From positions 496,001 to 560,000 of the forward strand of contig JBBELK010000517.1 of NCBI GenBank assembly GCA_037783545.1: a stretch of 64,000 nt of DNA. Reading direction: 5' to 3'. Shown piece by piece: positions 1 to 12,500 of this stretch. The stretch comes from Henricia sp. BOLD:AAB3569. Lineage: Eukaryota; Echinodermata; Asteroidea; Spinulosida; Echinasteridae. Below the pieces are notes generated by a model. The model saw only the letters and a list, made by a program, of their open reading frames with translations, had not been told where the DNA came from and searched no databases. The position numbers were made by a program, and so were the translations under genes. Numbering within the stretch: the first letter of the stretch is position 1; every line of letters begins with the position of its first letter.

Positions 1-425
1 TACATGGGTCTTTCCACAGTATAGGGGGCATTTTGGCAACACAGACAATATTTTCAAGGAAATACCTTTGCCTGGTCTCAAAAAGAAATAATTTTAAGTT
101 GTTCTGAAGAGATAACTTGGGCCCAAAAAAGGTTACAAATAGTGTGACAATATGCCTCTCTAAAAACCCTGTGTACAAATTTCCAATATACGCTCGTAAC
201 CGGGACGGACACTTGTGTTACATTTTAGGCCGTCCCGGTTTGTACACAGGGTTTTTAGAAAGGCATGTTGTCACACTATTTGTTACCCTTTTTGGGCCTA
301 TAAGTTATCTCTTCAGAACAACTGAAACTTATTTCTTTTATTTTGAGACCAGACAAAGGTATTTTCTAGAAAATATGGTCTGTGTTGCCAAAATTCCCCC
401 TTTACCGTGGAAAGACTCACATGGA
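1..425. mobile_element. Long palindromic fold-back MITE, copy 1
   Basis: The whole segment is an imperfect inverted repeat. The left arm starts catgggtctttccac; the right arm ends gtggaaagactcacatg; the centre is an accgggacgg/ccgtcccggt hairpin. A second full copy is at 61396-61756 and a partial copy at 47691-47950. The 124-aa open frame inside is a by-product of the palindrome. Confidence 0.8.
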
Positions 426-856
426 CTTTTCAGGAAAGTATGTTGCTGTAATACCCTTTCGTGCAGAAGTTCTCTCCTGAGCAGTATATAGACCTTTCTT
501 TAAATTTGATGTAAACTAAAGACATGAGCATTACCATGGAAAGACCCTGCTGTCATTTTTGTTTCTGGGAGCAGATTCGTTGCTGATGCTTTACTGAGTT
601 TAAAAAGTGTGCTATCAACTAGTCAGTGTGAGCCATCAGTGTATTTTTCTCGGTTCTTTTCATGTTTCAGCCCGTCTCTAGTCTTTTCCTGCCATTTGTT
701 TCCTGTACAACCAGCCTTGGGTAGGAAGTTCTGAATTCACTGCATTGTTTTCTATGTCATGATTAACATTTCATGTTTTTTCACTTCACATTTTTCCCCC
801 ATTGAAATCAACCCCTTTGTGTACTGCTCATACCTGTGCATGGTCTGTATTTAGGG

Positions 857-1320
857 AATAAAAGTGGGTTTGGCCAGTCTTAAGACCAATTTACAAGATC
901 ATACTTTTGTTCAAGAACTTCATCCAACAAAACATCGACAAAACATCGACAAAACATCCACGAAACATCCACGAAACATCCACGAAACATCCACGAAACA
1001 TCCACGAAACATCCACGAAACATCCACGAAACATCCACGAAACATCCACGAAACATCCACGAAACATCCACGAAACATCCACGATACATCCACGTTCAAT
1101 CTCTGGGACTTCTAGTGACCTTGAACAAGTGTGAACATCGTCATACAAATGTTGGATGGATTTCTTGAACAATGGGGCTTTAAACATACGTTTAAAACCG
1201 GCTAGGGGCTTGGACGAGTGATAATGGCCCGAGCTGCAGGCGAGGGCCATTATCAGTGTCTGCAGGACCCTGGCCGGTTTTAAACAGATTGTTTAAGACT
1301 GGCCAAACCCACTTTTATTC
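857..1320. mobile_element. TIR element enclosing an 11-bp minisatellite
   Basis: Terminal inverted repeats aaaagtgggtttggccagtc (from about 859) and gactggccaaacccactttt (to about 1318) flank the tandem array at 930-1094 and an inner palindrome, gggccattatcag/tgataatggccc. Confidence 0.7.
930..1094. repeat. 11-bp minisatellite (acatccacgaa)n
   Basis: About 13 near-identical copies of acatccacgaa, with two opening copies of a gacaaa variant. Because 11 is not a multiple of 3, all frames stay open and give Thr-Lys-His-Pro-Arg-Asn-Ile-His repeats. There is no reason to think it is translated. Confidence 0.9.
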
Positions 1321-1710
1321 CCATTCATAAATACCTTTTTGTTTAAATTGGTAAAACTCACAAAAAATTCTTCGATAATCTTGTCGTTTTGCCATGTTTG
1401 CTATTGTACGTTCAAACTGCTGTGCGTGGGGTTGTTTTTCTTCAATGCGTGCGTTATGCGTAATGCAGGCATGTTGTACGTGCACGTACACGACTGGGTA
1501 CTTGTCACAGTGCACATTTTGCTTTCGGGAGCGTGCAGTTTCTGTGTGCGTGTGTGTGTTCCATAAGCACTGAATAGGGTGCGGGCACGGGCCAGGGTAC
1601 AATTATTTTTAAAGACTGGCCGGTCTGTATCGTCTGTTTAAGACTGGCCACGTGACGTGGTCTCAGCCAATAGGATGCGTAAACTCTCTAAGGTATTTAT
1701 AAATAAAGGG
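1150..1710. mobile_element. GTTTAAGACTGGCC family element, copy 1
   Basis: It shares an interior (gcacattttgctttcgggag, gtgcagtttctgtgtgcg) and ends (ggccattatca, tttaagactggccacgtga, ggatgcgtaaact) with copies at 19880-20255, 31205-31500, 33095-33935 and 62345-62745. It carries a CACGTG box and a CCAAT-like ccaatagg near its right end. Confidence 0.7.
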
Positions 1711-2149
1711 TTAACAACCTGACTAAATCGATTGAAGGATAGATTACAAGATTGGAAACAACAACATTACATAGCTAAAGAATAATGTTAAAACTAATTT
1801 TATTCTGACTTTTATTGAGCCTAATTATACCAAAGATCTGGTCTAAGTACTTTTGAATACTGTTCACATTTTATTTATTACTAACTGAAACACACAATTC
1901 AGTTCTCCCAAATGTCAGAGTTCTTGAAAGTCAAAGTTCTGAGGCTGAGCAACCAATGTACAATGTAAGTTATAGCAATGTACTTTTGGACTTGACACAT
2001 GCTTGATGAGAAACTTGACCAATAAATGTTCTGTTCTATACTCAACACTAACTGTCAAATTGTTTAATTCTCTTGAATATTATTAGGTGGTTGGGATAAA
2101 TAATTGTAGCATGTTTGAAGATTAACAACTTATAACTTTACATTACTAA

Positions 2150-2740
2150 TGAGTTTATCTTCAAGCAGACTTGAATCAGTGGTTCTGATTGGTGGATCCA
2201 TGGCAACCAATAGTGTGATAATGTTTCATATACCTCTTCCGATTCTTATATTGCACTCTGCGAAATGCGCCATGGTATTCCAAGATATTTACTGCGTCCC
2301 TACGATGCAGAGCTGTATAATATACATTGGTGCCAATTCAAACGTGACATGTGTGCATCCGCTGTGGTTGTTTGTGCGTGATTCTCTTTTCCTGCCACCC
2401 GCGCGTGTGCGCTTGTTCTCCCAAACAATCGTGGACGTTTTAGGGAGGTCTAACAAAGAGAACAATATCGTCCGCGATTGGCAAGCGAACGTCCGCGATT
2501 TGCTCCTGTACAAAACCAACGAGAGTAAGGAAAAATAGACTATGTCCAAACAAAAGAGGAACAAAGGGACGTCCGCGATTGTATGTGGATTCGCACCTGC
2601 GTGTGCATCAAGTTTGCTTGAAGATAAATTCGTTATCCCACTCACGCTCATGGTATACGGCATAATGTAGTGCGTCTGTGTCCCTTATATGGGATACAGA
2701 CGCACTACATATTATGCCGTATACCACTCACGCTCGTGGA
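2150..2740. mobile_element. MITE with terminal hairpin
   Basis: Inverted ends tttatcttcaagcagactt (2153) and aagtttgcttgaagataaa (to 2628), followed by a near-perfect palindrome (2641-2739) centred on cccttatatggga. Related pieces lie at 6030-6085, 6970-7140 and 10005-10105. Confidence 0.65.
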
Positions 2741-3019
2741 ATAACTAATAATAATGCTGCATGAATACAACAGTTAAAAACAACTGAAATCATTGCTCTG
2801 CAGTGAAGTCTCAAGGACTTCCGTTGGTTGAAGTGGTGTAGTGAATATAACCATTGCAACTTTTCCCCCAATATTTAGTCATGTTTAAAGGAGAACTGAT
2901 CCCAAGAAATAAGAGATATTGAGCTGAACATGTGCAAACTGCACATAATTTTTTTGATTTGTGATGTTATTTCTAATTATCAATGCATGATATGCTTGAA
3001 AAAAATGCTGTGAATATAA

Positions 3020-3245
3020 CAGGGTTGTAGTCGAGTCCATCACAAGTCCCTGGATCTTCATTCAAGTCACTAGCTATTCAAATGAACTCCAACAAAGGCA
3101 TTCTTTTGTGCGTGTTCATCCTTTGCTTCTTATTACTGGACTTGTGACAGACTTGTGCGGGACTTGTCACGAACTTGTGATTTTATCGGCTCTGGACTTG
3201 TGATAGACTTGTGATAGACTTGTGATGGACTCGACTACAACCCTG
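3020..3245. mobile_element. Short hAT-like MITE with 8-bp target duplication
   Basis: The left end cagggttgtagtcgagtcc is mirrored by ggactcgactacaaccctg on the right. The flanks gaatataa (3012-3019) and gaacataa (3246-3253) match at 7 of 8 positions. The core repeats ggacttgtga-type words. A truncated relative is at about 9620-9776. Confidence 0.82.
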
Positions 3246-3865
3246 GAACATAACACAACCTTTCCATCAGCCTTTTCATCCCCAAGGCATGTTCAATAGT
3301 TATAGCTGTGCTGCAACCAAAACTGCTCATTGAATGGGTGTATCTAAAAACATTGCCACTGTAATTGGTGTAATTATTTTGTAAAGCACTATATGGCTGC
3401 ATGGTCTTCCCCAGTCAAAGAATGAACAAGTTGAAATTTTTGAGGACACGTGCTGCACAAATGTTTCAGCTACACGAAAATGTGGACTTTAAACATCAAA
3501 GTCACATAATCCATCCATCCCCATTTTTGAATGGTAGGTGCACCGCCTTTGAAGTGGGATAAATGCTTTGGATGCAATACGTATTGAGAATACCTGCCAT
3601 GACCATAACATTTTAAACTTTTTTCAGTACTCATTCACCACTTGCACGGAACCGCCACATTGGTAAAACAGCGAGGCTTTCCTTGCATGAACAATGACTA
3701 CCTCGCTTCATTACCATGTAGGTTGCTGTGACGTTGACTTTTGTCTATTGTAAAATGTGATGTATGCCCGGAAAGCCTCGTTTTAAACATGACCGTGCAA
3801 GTGGTGGGTACTGTATCTGTAGTCTTCATGCAGCTTCAGATAAGTTCCTTGATTTATTCACACAG

Positions 3866-3999
3866 TGAACGCTGCGGCTGGATTCCCAACCAGAGTGAAA
3901 TCCCAGAATCCATTGCCGCTGACTATCGCTGGATCCACGGTTTGTCAGTGACGGAGATGGAGATTATGCACGGGGCTTACAGAAAGGACAACTTCAACT
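3866..3999 (+). CDS. Exon 1 in window: end of DUF4062 domain
   Basis: The acceptor is ttcacacag and the donor is T|gtaagt. The exon opens with the third base of a codon; if the missing upstream exon ends in GG this reads G-E-R-C-G-W-I-P. The family pattern GERYGWIP followed by W..GLSVTEMEI is typical of DUF4062. It ends in phase 1, and joining to the next exon restores Ser. Confidence 0.85.
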
Positions 4000-6500
4000 G
4001 TAAGTGGGTGTCAGCTGATTCCCAAAGAAATACTTTTAATAAGGTTATTTTTAATGCGGTACCAGCCACACGTTGCCATAGGGGCGTTCGAGATGCTTAC
4101 ACCATGTAAGCCTCCAGAATATGCAAAACAAACGACACAGGGTTCTGCTTTGAATTCTGGGAACACTGGGAACACGGCTTTTATAAACACTGTCATCGTT
4201 GACTCATGAGGAAAAATTAACCCGGCGCCACACAAAATTTGTTGTCCAAATGGTACCTTAACAAACTTTGTCAATGCCCACAGACATCTACTGATTAAGC
4301 AAAATGTATTTACATACTGCAGCCTTATTCCCTCCTATTTTGTGTCAGAATTCTGTGTTTTCTTCGTACTCGCATCATGATTCCTAACTGTCGTCCATGT
4401 TTTATAACGTACTCGCAACTTTCGCATGGTTACTAGGTGACGTCATTACACCGAGCCTTACACCAGAGACCCTGCCACGAGCTCGGGCAGTGCAGTGGTG
4501 GCTGCCACCGGGGCAGACTTGTGTATCTCGTGATGGCAAAAAGAAAGCTCTGGTGTAAAGTTGGTGTTACACTGAAATGTGGTGGAAATGGAGATTTTAA
4601 TCATTTGTGTCACCAATATTTTACGTTTGTAAAGAAATATTGAGATTACAAGGGTTACTACGGTATGTCAATTTTGAGATGATTTTTATTCTGGGTTTTG
4701 ATTTAGAATGGGTGCAAAACTTTATAAGTTGAAAGTGATAGCCTACATAAAAATGTCCACCAAGTTAAAGAAAACTCACTTTCATCTGTCTGTTACTGTA
4801 GTACATGTAGGCACTAATTATAAAAAGTTACATCTGTACACACTCTGTCCCCAGTGTTCTCCACTACCTGTTTTGTCCGGGCCCGCCGCCCGGACAAAAT
4901 CAAAGAAGGTACCATTAGTGCCCGGACAAAAATAATTGATTTTCCACTCTGAAACACTTCAGAAGTACGGCTGAGTCATTCCAAATTTAGGTGTAAAGTC
5001 ACCAAACATGTTTCGCTGGCCACTGGTGTCATTACTGTTTACTAACCATGGCGACCCAATCCGTGATCGATAACGGCCATGACAGTTGCATGCATCTGTT
5101 TTAAACAGCGCCCTCACGCGGCAAACGGGGGGTTGATCAGTGTTCGCCGCATGAGGGAGTTGCTCAGCGCGCCCGGACAAAGATGTTTAGCAGTGGAGAA
5201 CACTGTGTCCCCACGGCAGTAATATGAAACTAGAAATGTTGCCTACAAGCTGAACACACATAATAAAAATGGTATTTCATACAAAACAATACAACATGCT
5301 AGATTTCATAAAACCTGTATCCATATATTTTCTGCTTTTGTATGCAAAAAGGGCATTGTCATTTCATAAGACCTATTCTCTGCTGAGGCACATAATGAGC
5401 CAATATGTGTGCTAACTGGCACATTTTTATAGGGCGCTTTCACAGGGGGTCAACATTTAGCCGTTTTTTAATTTTACCATCGTCTCGGTAAAACCTCCCG
5501 AAAAACAAGTCCAATTCGTACACGGCTTTAGTTGAGGCAGCTGAACAGTATGCAAAAATAGAGCAGACAATAATATTGTGAAGTCCTCCAATCGTGTGTT
5601 GAGCATAACCATTTTTTGCACAATGTTTAAACAGTTTACATAACCTTAAAAAAAGTTATAAAATCGGGCCGCCTTTCAGGCATATTCCCTTGTACCATTC
5701 GCATTTCAACGTTTTTAGCATTTTTCAAATAATAATTTGTGTCTTATGATTATTGGTTACAGCATTGTTCATGATACGGGATTCCAATTTCTTGTCGGAT
5801 ATCCCAGAGAAGTACCACAAAGACTTTATGGACGTCAACCCTATTGCACCAGCTAAGCTGCAGATGCTGAAACAGATGCTCAAAGACCGATTTGGGGTAA
5901 GCCACAGTGCACTTATATGAAGACTAAACTACAAATACATGGTATGCACAAAATGTTCGGTGTTAACATTTGTAGCACTAATCTAGTGTTTCAAGATAAA
6001 TGCCAGAAGTTTTGCCATTATCAGTTATACCAAGAGCGTGAGTGGAATACGGCATAATGTATTGCATCTGCATCCCACAAACCCAACATTCACGATTAAC
6101 CCTGTGGTGCGCGTGGGTGATCCAGGTACCTCGTTACAGGAGTGTACCAGTCGACAGCTGGCAGTGTGTAACTCAATGAACGGGGCATTTACCCCTGCAT
6201 AAATGGACTCTTAGCATTTCCAAATTCTTTCGGACGGTCTAGAGATTGTATATAACCAGGTGCGGATCCAGGAATTTTTGCAGGTGGGGAGGGGTGGGAG
6301 GTTGGCTAAATGGGCAGTCAAAACCTCCCTTTACTCCGTTTATAGCTAGATACGCTAAAAAAAAGGCTATAAAAAAAAGCTTGACTGAAAAGAACGTGCC
6401 CAACAGATGACAGACATCACTCCAGTTCCCAATTTCATCAATTTCATCAATTTCATCATTCTCATCAATTTCATCAACTGCATCAATTACCCCCCCCCCC

Positions 6501-6536
<36 letters not shown>

Positions 6537-9500
6537 TACCCCCCCCCTTATGCCAAGGCCGTTTGTGCACAGTCAATGGGGAATTCCCATGTGGGACTGC
6601 TGGCCTGGTAGCTTGTAACTGATACAGCTGGTGAATGAACTTACCCAGGCCACACAAATTGTACAATATGTCTCTCAAGCGTATAATGTATAAAGTCATG
6701 GAAAATGAGATTTTAACTAAATTCATACGCAGAGTAATTAACAAAAACGCATAATTAGCCAGTCGGCAACTGGTAGGGTCCCTTCCCGGAGGGTTAAGGC
6801 GTAGTTTGTACAATTTTTTCAGCCAATAACGATCAGTATTGTGACATAATTATAGAATACATAGCTTCAAGGTTCAAATAGGGCTTGGGTGTAAGTTATA
6901 ATTTTTTTTTGTCCAAAGCCGGTGCCCCGTGGCAAATTACTCTTTCAAATTGCAATGTTGGCATCTCTGCGTATACCATGAGGTCGACGCAGACGCGCTA
7001 CATTTTGCCATATTTCACAAGTGCGAGTGGGATAACGAATTTATCTTCAAGCAAACTTGAGGCACACACGCACAAGATGGGTTGTGTACAAAGAATCATG
7101 CACATGACAAGCCACATGTATCGGATGCACACGTATCACTTTTGAAGTAGGGTATTGCACTGTCCTAAATCATTCTGCTTAGGGCATGCAGTGCGCTTGG
7201 AATACGCAATGGATGACCAACCATCTGTAATAATTTATTCGGTGCTTGTTCTTTGTTGCAGAGTAATCAAGTGCAATTCTACAAGTGCCAGTTTGATGGA
7301 GTAAACGACCAAGGGAAAGTGGAGATTAAGGGTCTTGACAAAGCACTCGGAGCAAAAGTAAGATGATTTTTCAAAATCAGGGCTGAAGTACATCACGAGT
7401 CTGATGATTCACAAGACACAAGTCCAGTTACAAGCAACAGAATATGAACACTGATTGAAGAAAGCAATAGACGAATCCCAAATTAAAGATAGTATACATG
7501 ATTGGTAAACTGTTACAAATAGTTTTGTTATACCCCGTCTTGGAATACTGCAGTTTCATTGGTCCAGAACGGTCACATGTCCATGTGATAAAAACTCATA
7601 TCACCCTGCCGTATGCGAATTTAACTTCATATCACCCGGCCGTACTATGCGTGTTCTTGCCCCTGTCCATAGCACGCGTAACGCGCTGTATGAGGCTCCA
7701 TTAGTAAAAGAAACCGCGTGTTACGCCCGCTAGAGGCGCACAACGCGCACGCACATCGCATTATTCCACACGTTGTGCGCGTGCTACTTTCGCAATGTTA
7801 CACACGCACAGGTATTGGTCCGAAGACTAGCGAAAGTGCAGAGACGAATTGTTTTTACAATTTCAACATTCCAAATAATAGAAACGATATTATTATGCTG
7901 TACGGAGACCATGAGACGGGATATAACAAAACAATTGTTGACTGGTGTGGTGTGGGATATGGGTTTTAACACCCTCAGGAGCTCATAGCACCCTCGGCGT
8001 TGCCTCGGATGCTATGAGCTCCCTCGGGTGTTAAAACTCCATATCCCACACTACACCAGTCAACAATTTATATTATCCCCCTGTGTGTTTGAAGATATGC
8101 ATGATTAAAACCAACCTGAGCAAAAACCAGCTCCATACTTCATCTAACTTTTGAGAAAACAGTCAAAAAAGGGTTTGCAGTCATTTCGCCCCAAAACCAC
8201 TTTGCCCTGAACAATTTCGCCCTGATCCACAGCCTGTGCACGAAGTGGTTTTGGGGCGAAGTAGCATTTGGGCGATGTAGTGTTTGAACGAAGTGATTTG
8301 GGGCGAAATGGCACTCTAGCGAAGTGGTTTGGGGGCGAATTGGTTTTGGGGCGAATTGAATTTTCGTCTCATGAGACAAAAACTAATTGTTTTACTCATT
8401 TCTCAAAGACTGTAGCACAAAAGACAAAACCATTTCAGGGGAAGTTTTCTACGTTCATCATGTTTATATTGTGTAAGTTGGGCGTAAATCTGTGAACATT
8501 TCTGATTTTTGAGATACCAATCATGTATACTGCCTTTAACCAATTTGAGACCGGTCTGCGCACTTCCGTTGCTTAACACGAAGAGCCTCTTTAACAAACC
8601 CGGAAGTGAACTAATGTACGCACGTTGCACAATCAATCCTACATGCCACGCAGAACAGCACACGTACACACTCAGTCACTGTACAATACTGTACCTGTAG
8701 CGCATGCGTACTGCCGACTTGACACAAAGAGCCTAGGTTTCAATGTGGAAGTGCACAGAACGGGCTAATGTGGAAATTCGTCTATTTGTTGCTGATTTGT
8801 ATTGATTGCTTTCCATGACGTAAACGGTCACGCGCGTACACGCGTGCGCCAATAGACGCACATGAACACGCGTACAAAATACTCACCAGCGTATTTTCAT
8901 TCGAAGATGCCGCACGCGCGCGCTGCGATACGTTCAAATTATTGAGCATGCACTCGGCTTGTAAAAACGAAAGTGCTTCTACTTGATCGCAATTTTTAGC
9001 CTGAAGAAATACATTTTTATCTTTATCGATACAACAGCATTGGCGCAACAACATGAAGCAAGGTTAAGCAACAGAGGTACGTGCAACCAATGCGCTTTTC
9101 TTGCTCTTTTTGCCGGTAATCACTCGGGCCACGTGGGTCATGAAAAATGACACCCAAAATGGTGGATGGAAGGCGTGACGTCACCGGAAAGCAATCGATA
9201 GCAAACAAAACACCCAGGGACTTGTGGTAGACTCGACTAAATCCCTTGGGCACATTTTAACAGGCATGCAACTCCTCCGCCAATCTGTGGATTTCCACGT
9301 AAGTCCATGATTCTCGAAGGACATTGTAAATCGGGAAGTGGGAGAATTTTCCGCATTTTTTTCCGCATGCCTTATGCAGTGAGGTGTTTTAGTACGATCT
9401 ATGCACTAAGACCACCAAAAAAAACCATATGTGCAGATACTTGGTTAAAACTGTTTCATGTATTTATGAATAACCATTTAATTTAATGACAGGTGTTTGA

Positions 9501-12500
9501 GTTTTTCAAGGAGCGAATCAGCAAGCAGTACCCTTTGGAAGCCACCAACCTGGACCCCTATCAGCAAGCTAAGGAAGCCCACGAGGTAGTAATAAACTGT
9601 CAATTATCCGATTCCTTTAATCAAAATCACAAGTCCACGGGTCTTAATTCAAGTCACAAGCTATTCAAATAAACTCCAACAAAGGCATTATTTTGTGCGT
9701 GTTCATCCTTTGCTTCTTGTGTGGGACTTGTTACAGACTTGTGATTTTATCGGCTCTGGACTCAACTACAACCCTGGTTTCCAGTCGGCAGTGGGTTACA
9801 GAACTGGGCTATTTTTAACATTACCTGTTTTTGCACATAACAACATAATGCAAATGATAGAATGCACTATCAAAGAAAAACAACAATTTGATGCATAGAC
9901 AGACAGAAGCAGAAACAAGATACCTGTACACATTAGCCAAACGCCTAAGTCTGCTGTCGAAAAATTTCAGGGAATTTTGCCGACTACAACATCAGTTATC
10001 CCACGAGCATGAGTAAATTACGTCCCATAAATATACCACGAGGCCGAGGGGTAATAAACGCGAGTGGGATAACAAATTTATTGTCAAGCAATTTGACAGA
10101 AACACGCGTAGGCGGAAGTGCATAGGAGGAAGTGCGAAGGAAGTGCATGCAGAATTAAACGCACATGATGATCAACATCGGATGCACAATCGGCAGGGTC
10201 TTCTGTGGTAGTGATAATCATCCCAAATTGGAAACATTATCGATGATGGTACTTGAAAATTTTGACGTTGACTTATAAAAGCAGACGATGAATGTGTTCG
10301 AACAAAACAGACGACAGCGTTGCGCGCGCACTCTCTACGTGCGCTTAGAACTACAAGCTTTATGAAATAGGCCCTTGCTTGAGCAAATGTTCGTGATATG
10401 CTTAATCCAAAAATTTTGATTAAGCGTAACATGCTTTATGAAATTGGCCCTTCTTGTGTCAGCTACACAGTAACTTAAAACTGCCCTCAATAGTTCTCAA
10501 AATTTAGTTTTTTTCCTGAATGTGAGGTGGTCTTGGCAAGGTTCGTTGTTTTTGTGCAAAACCATAATTCGTAGTTTTATAACTTTTTTTCGGCGATTCT
10601 TTTGTATTCTAGTCTTTCATGAAGAACCGAAGCGTATCAGTCTTGGGTCGAACTGACATCTTGGAGCAGGTATATTTATATTTATTCTTGACGATCTTTT
10701 GAGTATCTTGTATAACTGGCCACTTCAGTATATGTTTTCATGTGTGCACAAGAATGAGAAATTAAAACGTCCACCTCATGTCTTTCGACTCATTCACACT
10801 CGGAAAATTTACTAAATTTAGATTAAATCCACCCTTGGGTTTGTTACAAGCTACTGTACCATAAACCAATTTTATAAACCACATTATTTCTGTTAGAAGT
10901 GCACTACAATTTATAAAAAATATATTCTCATTTGGTAAAACCTTTCAGCCAACTTTTCACTTGCTTTTGAGATAAAAAAAAATGGAAATAGGGGAATAGA
11001 CCGTATTCCTGAATGTGTGAGGGCGCTGTTAGGTGGCCAGGGAACAAAATGTTCGGTTTCGCATCGCAAAATGCGATGTAATCCGCCAGAAATGCGACTC
11101 AAAACCAAACCGGTATAGCAATCATTGCGATTCAATTATTAACCACGACGGTCGACAATGACAACACCAACTGAACAATTACGTACATGCCGCGCCGACG
11201 CAATGCCGTGACGCTCCGCTTCATTTTTGCAGTACTGCCGGGCGCACTGGGACTGCATACATGTACACATGTACATATTATGTACCTTGATCTGGAATAT
11301 CCTGACAACTATCATAGACTAGTTACAAGTTCCAATATTAGTATTCGCAAGACATCACAGACATATCCCAGTTCAACACAATACTGTTGTGCATGTGCCA
11401 AGTGCAACACAGGAAAAAATGAAACTCAACAGACTGTTCAAGTCTAATCACTGGTACTTGCACATGCACTATAGATTTGCAACAATTGATCACGAAAACC
11501 AGTGTTACCACATGTCTTTCAGCAATTCAGTGTGTGCAACCAACGTGCATTCGTGCTACTGCTAGCGCTTGCATTTGTGCATGTTTTTCTGGAAAAGAAT
11601 TAAAAAAGACAACAGAAAAGCAGTGGAAATGACCAAAAATAACACCAGATCAGCACCTAAAGATGAAGATGTGGGTGAAAGGCCTAAAACTGGGTCTGCA
11701 AAATGCAATGGAACCACTACCGAAAAGGAAAGTCAGAGATGCAAAACTGGTATACATTATGTAGATACAGAATGGATGATGAGCATGATGATGTTGGTAT
11801 ACGATTGTTGAAAATATGTGAATGGTCGCTTTGAAGTGCTTACATTCGCTCGTTTATTTTGCTAATCAATATATGGGTTTTGCTAAGCAAAGTCCTAATT
11901 GTTTAGCAAGGGCTGCTAAACAAAAATTGTAAAACATTTTGTTCTCTGGTGGCCCGCGCCTATCGCACATTATGTTCAAACACAAAACGCACTACGAGCG
12001 CACACGTTCTAAATGTTTACTTTTAATGTAAATCTCTGCCTGCGCCAGTGGCCTGCATTGCGCGTACGAGTCTTTTCCCCACTTTCCCCAAAGTCACCCA
12101 CAGTTCGAGCGCCATCACGCGTTCAGGAATACGGTCTATTATTGCATCGGTCCATACAATGTTTAATGGATGTAATTTGCCCATACACGACATGGTATAT
12201 GCACTATATATTAAGTGCATTTCCTGAGAACATGTTAAAAACTCATGGCGTGCTGAGGTGGGACTCGAACCCACGACCTCCTGCATACTAAGCAGGAGAA
12301 CTTATATTGCACCAATTGTAAACAGAAAATAATTACTTACGCATGGTGTGAAATTTTCCAGTTCTTATCCTCAAGATTTTACTATTACTGAGCATAAAAA
12401 GACGCCCACTTCTGACCAATTCTATAAAACAATAGGTTTCTTTTGTAATTAGCAACATTTCGGGAGAAATTTACTACCTACAACTGTTTATACTTTTTTA

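Larger units (their letters stand above)
426..3865. other. Presumed intron of the NACHT-TPR gene
   Basis: No exon could be found upstream of 3866 although the DUF4062 domain needs one, so this is read as an intron of at least 3.8 kb. It holds the elements listed separately. The remaining single-copy sequence (about 430-850 and 1720-2145) shows no coding signal. Confidence 0.6.
7487..8535. mobile_element. TTAA-flanked MITE inserted in another element
   Basis: Flanked by TTAA on both sides (7483-7486, 8536-8539). The ends agatagtatacatgattggt and accaatcatgtatactgcct are inverted. The interior includes gcgaagtgg/ccacttcgc words and a hairpin at 7945-8060. Related copies are at 49865-50263, about 36539-36700 and 39563-40040. 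Confidence 0.82.
7466..8787. mobile_element. ATAGACGAATC element split by a later insertion
   Basis: The left end atagacgaatcccaaa stops at a TTAA (7483-7486) and resumes at 8536 as ttaaccaatttgagaccgg, ending aattcgtctat. An uninterrupted copy is at 56029-56290. Confidence 0.8.

Noticed and set aside
930..1094. Regular short repeats resembling a CRISPR array
   Set aside because: The units are contiguous 11-mers with no spacers, in an animal-type genome. It is a minisatellite.
864..1250. Overlapping open frames of 69-119 codons with Thr-Lys-His-Pro-Arg-Asn-Ile-His repeats
   Set aside because: They are the 11-bp minisatellite read in several frames on both strands; an 11-mer keeps all frames open if one is. 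No splice or conserved signal.
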